A program made the position numbers and the translations under genes. From Glossina fuscipes (lineage: Eukaryota; Arthropoda; Insecta; Diptera; Glossinidae): DNA of 64,000 nucleotides. Numbering within the stretch: the first letter of the stretch is position 1; every line of letters starts with the position of its first letter. Positions 53,401-62,449 of this stretch are shown here, in pieces. Location: positions 7,494,100 through 7,558,099 of the forward strand of contig NW_023998422.1 of the NCBI RefSeq assembly GCF_014805625.2. Direction: 5' to 3'. The notes under the pieces were generated by a model. That model had not been told where the DNA came from, ran no database searches, and saw nothing but the letters and a program-made list of their open reading frames with translations.

Positions 53401-56400
53401 AAGTCGTGAGAGCGAGAGTGCATTGTAGTTTAAATGATTCATTGATAAATTACAAGTCAAGCAATCCCAACGCATTTAAGGGAAAGAACAATAGGGCTTG
53501 AAAAGAGTTTAAATTTAAAGCAATAGAAGCAAACAATACACAAAGGAAAAGGGAAATTAAGAAAATAATCATGGATTGCCTTAAACATCCACTTGCGCAG
53601 TGTGCCACAGTAGGTCACAAGAAATAAAAAAACTGTAATCGCCTTTTTGGGGCACGTCTAAAGTAATTGCCACTTACTTAAGTTTTATGCAATTTTTGTC
53701 ATTGGCGGAACTGAAATATTTATGTGCGGTCGCAAAATATTGACACAAAGTGTCATAATTGTATGACGTTCCTCTCTCCTTGAGGATAGGTTGCAATTCC
53801 GATGGATAAGCTTTGCTAGGATCGGGATAGTTGCCTGATTTACCAAAACGTAAGTTAGTCATGAGAAAGGTATTTTGAGAAATTGGATTGAATTACCGCC
53901 AAGAGACACTTACCATCTAGGAAGAGATACTAGCCAGGACTACTGAGAATTGCGAGAGAATAAGCGAAGTTTTCCAGGCTTATAGTTTTCAGGCTGTGAG
54001 AAGTCCATCAATGAAATGCACAGATGAACCGAATAGAAATTTTACGCCAATCAATCAATATATATACATTTATATATATATGTATGTATAGCTGATCGTC
54101 TCTTCTGCTTATTTGTTAGATTACAATCCTGTTGGCATATAAAGGAGTCTCAATATCTATTGTCATCATATTGTTTAAGCTAATACCGGTCAAATACCGG
54201 TCGTCTGGAAAAAGTACAACATTATTAAGTTGTTCGGAAAGTCATTTATTTTTTCTTTTGGTCAAAATGGGACACGCTTCCTTATAGTGGATAAGTATAT
54301 TATTATAAACGGTCGAATTCGAGAAATGTAATCTCCTGGTGATCTTACGAATCGCAATTCGTCGGTTTGCATCAGCTAATCCTTTTATTTGCCTTCATCA
54401 TCTTCAACTGATTGTCTACAACATGGTACATCTCTCATCTTTAATATCAAAGCTGTTGGAATGAAATTTTTATAAACCATATGTCGTTCCACTGACATTC
54501 TATCAACACATGTTCTCCTTACAAATCGGACAATTTTTTTCTTTCTTGAAAAGCGTTTCTACTTTCACGATCGTAAACAAGCAAAATTATGCTGAAAATG
54601 TTTTTTCTTACATTCCACACGTGAACGAGTGTCACCCAAAAATTACAACATAGAAATCAATCAAAGTTTCTCAGAAGTAAGCCTCGGTATGCCAGTTATC
54701 AAAATATATGATGAAAATGCGACTCAAGTGTCAATTTGGTTATGAAAGAATGCAATTAAATCCAATGTTTCGAAAAAACAAAATGACTAAGGGATTATTG
54801 TTGGATGCACTTTTAAATAGGGCAGAAGATCGTTTTATAAGAGAGGATGACATCATTCAATTAGCCTCCGATTGGTGTGACCCATACGTGGCAACATGGT
54901 TGACAAACCCATATGATTTCTGGATAGTATCGACCTTCAAACGATAAGTGTCAGGATTTCATCATGTTCTGACAATTGGTTTTTAAGTTGGCGTAATGTC
55001 AACGACGTTGTTTTCGTTAAATTTGAAGACATCAGCTTTGGCTTGTATAGTAAAATAGTTGCTAATTTTAGTATCGACCCCGATGATGGTAAAGAGAACG
55101 GTCGCCTGGATTTGCCAGTTATTCGCGAATATATGGGAAAAGTGCATAAAATCATTTTGCAAGATCGAAAAGTGAAGCTGCCCGAGATAGCTGTCCTCGC
55201 AAAGATATCGGTAGGCAGTGTATTCACTGTTTGCATGAATGTGTGTCCCTGAACAAGGTCTGTTGCCTGCCTTTGCCCACTTTTATCAACAACATGTTAA
55301 TCATTCAGAGCACAGTTTAGGTGGAATAAACCGGAACAAGGAATGAAATACAACATCATTGTCAAATTCGGAGCCAGCCGAGTGAAGAGCAACTGAAGAA
55401 AGCTGTCTAAAGCGATCAAGAAAGTAGTAGTGGTGTTCAAACTTTTATCAGAATGTCATGACATGTTTTCTGATACGTGTCCTTCGAAATTTGTTCCTAA
55501 TCAGAAATCATCATATGGATCGAACACCAGTAATGGCATATACGTGTCAGACAGGAGACTTATTGAAGGTGAACATTGCAAATGTCATAAGGTTGTGTGT
55601 TTCGACTTATGTTTGGGCGAAGTGTATAGAAATATATTCAAAACTTGCCATCGATTTTATATGCATTTGCACTGATTGCACTGAGAAAGCTAACCAATAC
55701 TATCTTCTTCTTCATAATAATGATATGCTAAGTGATATGCAAGTTTGCAATAACTACAAGGAGAGGTCCGAAAAACGATTGAGTTAACCTAAAGAATTTC
55801 AATTTATTGCTCTAGGGGTAACGTTTCGAAAGCTCAATTATGACTTCAAGAGGCGGACGAAGAGATGGATGTAACTAAAGCAAATTTGCTATTTGTACAT
55901 CTTTTGCTAATCGTGACTCGTACGCTGCAGCAAATGTTTGACAAATTTAATGCACATCCTCTTGCTGATGGGTAAAGAAGTAGTAACAATAGAATTGAAT
56001 GTAATCAGTAGAAGAAGTAGAATAAAGCAAAAAAAAAAAAAAAAAAAAAAGAAGAAGAAGAAGACAACAACGACAAGTACAACAATAAAAGAGGATACAT
56101 TTGGTAAGTGAATGTTTGCCCTAATGACAGAATGATATCCACTACTTACTATAAGTATAACAATGTAATCTATACTTGCTTCATATGCACAAACATATAT
56201 ACGTATATAGAGTGAGAGAGAGAGAGAGAGAGGAGCGAAGTGTTCATAAACACGAAATAACGATAATGATGATGTTATTTATAAAAACATATCCTTGTCA
56301 TTTATAGATAGATATTAAAGACTTTATTGCATGGCAAGTTTACGTTATTTGACGATACGATAAATATATAAAATTACTTTCAACGCCCACTGCTGCTAAC

Positions 56401-56698
56401 AATTGAATGAAAAATAACGATATTAATGGGTTTTAGCTTAAAAAATATTCTTGTGCTCAGTCGTGCTTACAAATGATTATATTTCGGTTATATTGAACAT
56501 AAGTCAATAAATTCTTGGAAATATCATCATAAGCTAAAGAAAATGTTCCCCCCAAACTTTGTGTGTGTGTGGGGGGGGGAGGGGATGAGTGAAAGAAAGG
56601 AAGTTAAGAAATTAAAGTAAAGAATAGGAGAGAAAGGTAATCGATTATCCGTTACATTATTTCCGTTTCATTCAATGTTTACTATATAACTTTTCGCC

Positions 56699-56739
<41 letters not shown>

Positions 56740-59700
56740 GAAAGAAAGAAAGATAAAACTGCCTTCAAGGTTTCTTTCTCTCTAACTGCAAACTTTGAAT
56801 GAAGATAAATTATGTTGTCTTTTACGCATTTACTCTATGAATAATTCTTAATAAGTTTTTCTTAATTTTTCTTTTCTTTAATTCTCAAATTTATTTTATA
56901 ACCGTTTTGCAGTCTTTTTTAACTAACTGTTTAATCTTTATTCAGATATAAAAAATTGCTTATGTCTGAGGCGAAGTTTTTGAAAATATTCATAATTATT
57001 CATAATTTTATTTTAATTTATGCAAATGTATGAAATGCAGTGTGTCGCTGCTACTGAATTAACTAACAATCGAATTAAGAGTTTTTTTTATTAAAGGAAT
57101 ATTTTCGATTTATTGAAGCGAGACTTAAGCGAGATGTTAAGAACTTTCTACGAGATATCCCGCCTAAGCAAGTGCAAGCATAAAGATCGCTCAGGTGAAG
57201 CGAGAGGCGGGTACAGCGCAAACTCATAGATCTAAGATCCCATTTAGCATTCATTATGCTTAGGAACAGGATTAATGTAAAGAACCGGCTAAACTGATGT
57301 TGTATGTGAACTTACATCAGATAATGAAATGGAGAACATATATAAGTTACCACTGAGGTGCTAAGGGGCACGCGAAATCGCCAAGCACTATGACAAACAA
57401 TGTGGATGTAAGAGCAGGAGGTGTTTATCTTTTTTTTTTTTGAATTTTGATTATACTGTTAAGAAAAAGGAATACTTTCAGAGTTAATGTTGTTTCAGGC
57501 AAGCAACAACATGCCTTCATGTGAGGCATGTACAGAATAATTTTACACATTCTGTCTTGTTTACCTTATGAGTAATAAGCAGAAACCATTAAATCAAAAT
57601 ATAAAAATTTGACCGTTTATAATTTGTTGTGTAGGCGTGGTCGATTTTTATACAGGTGTTGCAGGTAAAGGCAAATTTTTAGCGTTGTTTTATAAGCAAG
57701 CTTCATTTTGAAAAAGGAGATGGTCCCAGCTGATGTGGAATTGTAGTGGGGTGTGGTGTCCTTTGACCGAATTGTCTCATTTTTAGGCTTTAAATGCTCC
57801 TACCGACTTTGAAGCCGATGACAAGAGAATGCTTACCGCAGCCATTACCCAGACAGACATTCATAAGGATATGTTTAAATTGGTTTCAAATTTGATGCTC
57901 ATCAAGTTTGTGTGTATATACATTCTAAGGGGAATTTGAAGCTTCCTTCTGTGTGTTGCAAACCTTTTGACAAAGTGAGCGAGCATATCCCTCATTCGTC
58001 GATGATGGGCACAAAAATTAATAATATTGAGAATAATAGTTTTAACTGAGTAATACGTTGACTTGAGATTGCATTTTGTAACTGATATCTCAGGAGTTCC
58101 ATAGGCTTAGTTGTTCCGAATACGATTCTTCTAACAAAGCAAAAGTTTAGGCAGAATTTTGTTCACAGTTGCAAACTATACTAGATATTGTCTATGTTCT
58201 ACATCCATACCATGGATTAAACAACTTGGAAAATATTGAAGGAAGTGATCATGTTATATGTGCGATTTATATTCAACAAAATTGTTTATCATTTCCTTTG
58301 ATTATTCGCAAGATTTGGTTGATCTGAGTAACGCGAAATCTTATTTCAGATACTGGAGCATTTTTCAAAGATTTGAATGCAGGGGGTTTTTCGGTGTTGC
58401 AACTCTCCATAAAATCTGCACACGATTTAAATTGATTTGACTGATTGATATCTTATTTTTTGTTATAGCCTAATGTCCATGGCTGAATATATTTGAATTG
58501 TCCAACGTTAAGATGAGCGACGTGCTTCAGACAGATGCCGCTAATGACTGAGCGGTGAAAGTCTGGTTGAGTGAAAGAAGATTTCTTTAGCCCCTTATAT
58601 TACGCTTGGACACATTTTTTAAAAGTTTCCTTTCATCATTTCCCCTCTCCCCTCTATCTATTAGGTCTATAAAAAAGGGGAAATATTTGTCCCACCTCAC
58701 TTAAACTTTCGATAGATAAAGTTTTAAATTCAAACACATTTTATGAGTTCACACACATACATACATATGCAATATGGTCCTCGATGTCTATTTACAAAAT
58801 CGTTCGCAATTAGCAGCTAAACAAAGCAAGCGATTTATTGTTCACTTTGGACAATGATTTCCTAAATTTCAACTCAATGTCGATGATAGTTTTTTTTTTA
58901 TTTTTTTTTATTTATTTGCTTCGCTTTCATCTTTGCTAATGAACATTTATCCGTGTTTTTTCAATTTCTTTAATCGTTATCAGTATATTTTCAATTAGCA
59001 ATTGCTGAGATACTTTTCAATTGATTCTAACTGTTTTTTATACTGCCTTTGTTCTTAAATCCCTTTAAATGTATTTTGCCGGAACAACAATGAATGAAGC
59101 TTTCGTAGCGTATTTTTCGTACACATATACACAAGTCTGAGTGGATGGGCGGCTCAATAAAATTTCATTTGGAATTAAATTTAAATTCACATATATGCAT
59201 AAATATTTATGATCCGTATATGAATTCATATATTCATCTAAAAAAATATCAAGGGGAGAAACTTTTTTGCTCTTATTTTATATAAGTATTACAGGCAGGC
59301 ACGAGCTCTGGATATGATATTTGATATTTTCAATATTAACAGGTAAGAAAGTTATGTTCGACGGTAGCCGATTCTCCATCGATACTCACGACGATGATTT
59401 TCGTATTCTCCTCTCCAAGTTCTTTAATTTGATACCCATATTGCTGGTATTATTACGGAAAAATTAATTCACCAAGTCGCGGTGTCTGCCATAGTCATTT
59501 TAGAATGAACCCCTTCTTTTTAGGCAGATGAGTAATGTACAAAATAGTTTTAAGCAGTATGCCTTGTTTGTCTTATCATAAATAAGAAAAGAACCTCAAA
59601 TAAGCGAAGAAATAAAATTTAATTACTCGTAACTGTGGGCCTGGACGATTGTTTGCATTTTTGGACGTAAAGAGAGAGTGTTTCGTCGAGTAAATGCAGA

Positions 59701-62060
59701 AAACTACAGCCATGTAATTTCTCTGTAACGAGCAAAATCCCACAAATTTTTGTTAAGAAAAACAAAGTTGCGTTCAATTTATGTTACACAGCGGGCTACT
59801 CCTCTGGCCAATTTGACCTATTTTCAATGCCAATCTATGTGCAAAGACTTTCAATGTTGCTATCAAATTTGAAATGGATATTTTCATTTATGCGACCAAG
59901 AGAGTGCCAACAACAAATACCACAAACAGACTCGCAGCACATGGACAGACATGGCTAAGTCAATTCAGAATTTCAACCTAATCAAAAATACATATATACT
60001 TTATAGGGTCGCTGAAGCTTCCGTTTCGATGTTAGTGGGTATAAAAAACGGGTGTGACGTGTACAAAAATATAAAATCAACTAAATGCAAGCTTCTCTGA
60101 ACAACAAGCAAAATAACCAAATCAGTGTGTCATCTGCTACGTCGCTCTAGGTATAGATCAATAAAAACTATCAAATATCAAACTCCATGGTATATACTCA
60201 AGCTAGAATTGTAACTGCAAGTCGAAAATTTAAATAATTTAAATAATAGATTGCCTAACGTGCACGTCATCGAAGCTTAACTAGATTAGATTATTGTTCG
60301 GCAAATTTGCTGATTATATCGACAAATTTCGACGCCTTTCCTAACATTATTCATTACGTCATAGCCATTTCAATGCATATTGCTGCTTATAACTAACTGT
60401 AATTGCAAGCAAGCAAGCTCTTCGCAGTCATTATTTTGTCAGCAAAAAAAAAAAAAAAAAATTTAAATTGATTTGATTGATTTAATTGTATGATTGATTT
60501 GATTAATGGAAGGGTTTCTCCGCCCTTCTTTTTACCTCCCTTTAAAAAAGATTAAGTTAACTATATTCCTTTTTTGACATTTTGCTTTATTTTTAGGACA
60601 GAGTGAAAAACAGATAAAAATGACAGCGAATATATTTGATTGGCTTACTTTCTTTTCTTTTATATCTTACTCGAAGAATATATCTTCAGGGGTTGGGGTA
60701 AAAATTTATTGAGAGATTTTTGACGGTAGATAGTGCGTGGTGACATACAACGTTTAGACAGTGGCACTTCTACAGTCTGTAATTTTCATTCCGAGAAGTC
60801 TGTGTTTCGTCAGTCATTAGTGTGACAATAAATGAAATGATTGGAAACATTTCGCTAGACTTTGTAAACTTCATTAAGAGAAAGGCAAAAACGTTGGGCG
60901 AAAAATCTAAAAAAAAAAGCCAGTGGTGTTTGCGGTGAAAATGTTTTATGCAATGCACCGGCATGCCGTTTGGGTTTATTCTGGAAATTCCGATATCGCA
61001 CAGGTGCATCTTCTTCTGTTCGATCAATCACTGAATCAATCAATGACACCTTACACCAAATCGAAGAATATTGTCCCACAATAGCAACCATGACAGTGCT
61101 AACGGATTATGGGTCGATAGGAAAACAGTTTTAAATCATTCGCATATGGCTTTGGACATAAAGAAGTTTCAGTAAAACAGACATATTGTACGTATATTGT
61201 ACGTATAGCCAAGCTATAGGCGGCAATAATTTCATGCCAAAATGGAAAAAGCAAAATTTTTAAAAAGGTCGAAGATATATTTCGATTCTTTAGAGATATC
61301 TTTAACTTATAATGATAGTTAAGTTAAAGCGGTAGTCGAACTAGGTTCTGCAACTACGTTCAGTTGCTTAAACAATAACTTAAACTAAATAATGGTGATG
61401 TGCGGGAGGGCGGCGGTCATCACTTAACTCATGAGAATATAAATATGAATCCGTATAAAATAAATAAAAAGGCTTTTTGGACGATCAATATTTTTGAAAT
61501 TACGTAATAAAAAAAATTAACAGGCGCGAGATGCGATTTAATGTCATTTTTCTTACGATTCCTTCTTTATTGATCTTAAGCATCAGAATTTTTCTTTTAT
61601 TATTTTGTTTAATTTATAAAACTTACCCTAGCGACATTTCCATATAAGCAGACCAAGTTGAATAATTTATCAGTGTTAGATGTATCGTGATCCAAGCCAT
61701 AAACCATCATGACAGCTCCCTATTGTAAAAAATAAAGAAGCAAAGGGGAAGTAAACCAGAAAAGATAGATTCAATTAGAAATGAATTAATTAAAATATTT
61801 AAAGCCTATTTTTTATATTTAATTGAAACAAAAGTCAAATCATTTCATTGATTGTTTCCTTTTTAATACTCAATAAGTTATATTCTATAAAACATATATA
61901 CGAAGGAATGCCAGACGTATGAGTTATGTAAAATGTTTTATTTTTGGCGTATGAATTTTCCCTAACATAATACGGAGCGGAGCGTATGAGTGTTTCGATA
62001 TCTGATTATGAAAGTTTTGATATGAGAGAGATTGAAAGATTGATTGAAAGATTGAAAGAT

Positions 62061-62104
<44 letters not shown>

Positions 62105-62449
62105 GAAAGAAGGAGTGAGTGAAAGAAAGAAAAAAAGTAAGAAAGAGAGAGAGAGAGCGAGAGAGAGAGAGAGAGGTAGTAGATAGTTGGAGGTAGATTT
62201 TGAGAGTAGTTTATTTTTGGTTATGTACCTGTGTCTGTCCTTGTGCAGTGAATGCCACAGGGGCATTGCGGCCGGGTACAACTGCTGGCTCTTTCATGAG
62301 ACCAGTGGGATGTATGGTGGCTCCTTTCCAATTTTCCGGTGTAGTGGGATGGAATTCTGGTGTAGCAAATGGTGGAAATGCAGCGCCCGGTCCCAAGAGT
62401 GGTGGTTCTTTAAATTGAACAAAATTTGTAGGTGGTGATATTAAGCCAA
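38346..62449 (-). CDS. sm: smooth / hnRNP L-like RNA-binding protein, C-terminal five coding exons (5' part outside window)
   Basis: This is the overall gene model. Joining 62229-62449, 61627-61719, 42037-42312, 41689-41893 and 38346-38482 on the minus strand gives one open frame of about 310 residues ending in TGA. All internal junctions have GT/AG borders and matching phases. The order is a proline-rich linker, RRM3, RRM4 and a short tail, the same as the C-terminal half of vertebrate hnRNP L. Shared landmarks are MVYGLD, CLYGNV, KNNRF..AQASKNRIQ, LHFFN and RSSSGL. hnRNP L proteins are nuclear regulators of splicing and mRNA fate that prefer CA-rich RNA. Drosophila smooth is known for roles in chemosensory axon arborisation and feeding behaviour. 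The N-terminal region and RRM1-2 should lie to the right of 64000. Family assignment is very secure. Orthology to smooth rather than another hnRNP L paralogue is an inference from the fly context. Confidence 0.93.
40590..41050 (-). mobile_element. Dispersed repeat family R1, copy 5 (reverse orientation, partial)
   Basis: On the minus strand it shows the family landmarks AAGTAGGCGTGGTCAATTTT and GTTACAAGTAACCAACGAAA, and motifs of the CGGACAGACGGACGGA type. It lies in the last sm intron just to the right of duplicated block B. A second TCCGTC-type cluster at 40988-41035 may belong to another partial copy. Confidence 0.45.
41689..41893 (-). CDS. sm: sm coding exon: most of RRM4
   Basis: This 205-bp exon enters in phase 0 and leaves in phase 1. 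Its acceptor is a T-run followed by AG at 41895-41894 and its donor is GTAAGC at 41688. The peptide begins ILHFFNTPPGLTEDQL and continues with VRLFPLKTERSSSGLIEF, ending HLPIEGK plus one base. hnRNP L RRM4 has LHFFNAP, VKVFSGKSERSSSGLLEW and the helix before KLCFS at the same positions. The exon lacks only the last beta strand, which is in the terminal exon. Confidence 0.96.
42037..42312 (-). CDS. sm: sm coding exon: second half of RRM3 and RRM3-RRM4 linker
   Basis: This 276-bp, 92-codon exon is phase 0 at both ends. Acceptor TTGCAG ends at 42313 and donor GTAAGC begins at 42036. The peptide begins IKFLKTKEGTAMVQM, which corresponds to hnRNP L VKFMKSKPGAAMVEM and includes the RNP1-type strand. 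It continues through AVERCVQHLNN (helix 2), GKIQIAFSKQ (beta 4), and the conserved linker with KNNRFLSPAQASKNRIQPPSK. The match to vertebrate hnRNP L (SRNNRFSTPEQAAKNRIQHPS) is close, so this is the most diagnostic exon in the window. Confidence 0.96.
43107..43130. repeat. (CA)n microsatellite in sm intron
   Basis: A pure CA repeat on the plus strand, which is GT on the sm sense strand. A second CA run is at about 43475-43498. Confidence 0.9.
44580..44920 (+). pseudogene. Degenerate mariner-type transposase relic 2
   Basis: The open frame 44568-44798 reads GRLRTATTDVKI followed by DDRRIKLRI. This matches the GRPKTATT...DRRIKLREIA segment of mariner/SETMAR-type transposases, the second HTH. 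After a frameshift, the frame of 44831 gives HILSQD and later WPRFLT, resembling the HILHEEL...RWVPRFLT segment. In-frame stops and the lack of the catalytic DD(34)D half make it a fossil. It lies in the sm intron, on the opposite strand to sm. Confidence 0.75.
45891..46110. repeat. Imperfect tandem duplication (~159 bp period)
   Basis: TCTGTTGCATACTTT followed about 40 bp later by a CTGCC/GCCTG...CTTTTAGGCT element occurs at 45891 and again at 46050. An additional GCCTGCTTTTAGGC sits between them. Confidence 0.6.
48710..49412 (+). mobile_element. Dispersed repeat family R1, copy 2
   Basis: It begins AGTAAGAAAATTATATTCGA, CTGACCGAATCTTTTATACC. Internal landmarks are GGCGTGGTCAATTTTTTCC, a CTTTTCAATACCAATCTGTG segment and a GACGGACATGCTTAAATCGA segment. 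It ends CCTTTGGTGATGGGTGTGAA. It aligns block by block with copies at 28.4 and 59.3 kb. It is inserted in the large sm intron, antisense to sm. Confidence 0.65.
49680..49925 (+). repeat. Dispersed repeat family R2, copy 2
   Basis: GTCAATCACTAAGGAGTTGT, CCATTTGCGTAGTGCGACGA, the GAAGTGAGGAAAGGGAA stretch and TTAATAAGTGTCATGCC correspond in order to the copy at 27.78 kb. The open frame over it is part of the repeat and not a gene I recognise. Confidence 0.5.
54224..54249 (+). mobile_element. Possible mariner terminal inverted repeat end
   Basis: The segment TTAAGTTGTTCGGAAAGTCA preceded by TA resembles the outer ends of some mariner elements, which read like TTAGGTTG..C.GAAAGT. It lies about 0.8 kb upstream of transposase relic 1, too far for a simple full element. 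I found no matching inverted end downstream. Confidence 0.3.
55043..55420 (+). pseudogene. Degenerate mariner-type transposase relic 1
   Basis: Successive frames carry mariner transposase signatures in the right order. In the frame of 55043 the HTH region reads KVHKIILQDRKVKLPEIA then ISVGSVF. After a frameshift near 55234 comes HECVSLNKVCC. In the frame of 55323 come INRNK and then NSEPAE followed by TGA where the family has tryptophan. About 20 residues between INRNK and SEPAE, normally holding the first catalytic aspartate, appear to be missing. Stops, frameshifts and the deletion make it inactive. It lies in the 19-kb sm intron, opposite in strand to sm. Recognition is from memory of the family and was not computed. 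Confidence 0.8.
56700..56734. repeat. A35 homopolymer
   Basis: A run of 35 A. No coding retrotransposon sequence or target duplication was recognised next to it. It would read as poly-T in the sm transcript. Confidence 0.9.
57580..58013 (+). mobile_element. Dispersed repeat family R1, copy 3 (5'-truncated or diverged)
   Basis: It carries the internal GTAGGCGTGGTCGATTTTTA, CCCAGACAGACATTCATAAG, GAAGCTTCCTTCTGTGTGTT and terminal TCGATGATGGGCACAAAA blocks in the order seen in copies 2 and 4. The left end is not recognisable. Confidence 0.55.
59343..60045 (+). mobile_element. Dispersed repeat family R1, copy 4
   Basis: It begins TAAGAAAGTTATGTTCGACG. Internal blocks include TTTTCAATGCCAATCTATGT, CATGGACAGACATGGCTAAG and TACTTTATAGGGTCGCTGAA. 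It ends GTTAGTGGGTATAAAA. The phrase tail resembles repeats that are widespread in Drosophila and other flies, so it is likely an old dipteran element family. Confidence 0.6.
61627..61719 (-). CDS. sm: sm coding exon: first half of RRM3 (beta1-alpha1-RNP start)
   Basis: This 93-bp, 31-codon exon is phase 0 on both sides. Acceptor AG is at 61721-61720 and the consensus donor GTAAGT at 61626. The peptide runs from GAVMMVYGLD to CLYGNVAR and aligns with human hnRNP L RRM3 (VLMVYGLDQ...FCLYGNVEKV). It supplies beta strand 1 and helix 1 of the domain. The following intron of about 19.3 kb separates it from the rest of RRM3. Confidence 0.95.
62062..62176. repeat. (GA)n microsatellite cluster adjacent to sm exon
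   Basis: Two GA runs (about 62062-62101 and 62143-62176) are separated by GA-rich sequence. They lie about 50 bp downstream of the donor of exon 62229-62449. On the sm sense strand they form a long CT-rich pyrimidine tract. Confidence 0.9.
62229..62449 (-). CDS. sm: sm coding exon: proline-rich linker between RRM2 and RRM3
   Basis: The 221-bp exon has an acceptor AG at 62451-62450 and donor GTACAT at 62228. It enters in phase 1 (a split codon followed by 73 codons) and leaves in phase 0. The peptide begins GLISPPTNFVQFKEPPLLG, is rich in P, G and A, and ends in AFTAQGQTQ. This corresponds to the low-complexity linker before RRM3 of hnRNP L. The frame is closed by a stop just upstream of the chosen acceptor, so the exon cannot extend further upstream. 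A shorter acceptor inside the exon, after TTTAAAG, cannot be excluded. The preceding exon is not visible between here and 64000. Confidence 0.87.

Larger units (their letters stand above)
42313..61626 (-). other. sm: 19.3-kb sm intron splitting RRM3
   Basis: The intron is bounded by donor GTAAGT at 61626 and acceptor TTGCAG ending at 42313, both phase 0. Inside are two mariner relics (plus strand), R1 and R2 repeat copies, and microsatellites including (CA)n at 43.1 and 43.5 kb, (GAT/ATT)n at 48.1 kb and A35 at 56.7 kb. No nested gene was recognised on either strand. Confidence 0.85.

Noticed and set aside
60770..61091. Two overlapping minus-strand frames of 78-85 codons
   Set aside because: I considered a Tc1 or hAT transposase fragment, but no catalytic or HTH motif could be matched.
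62187..62438. Plus-strand frames over 62187-62438
   Set aside because: They are shadows of the sm linker exon on the minus strand.
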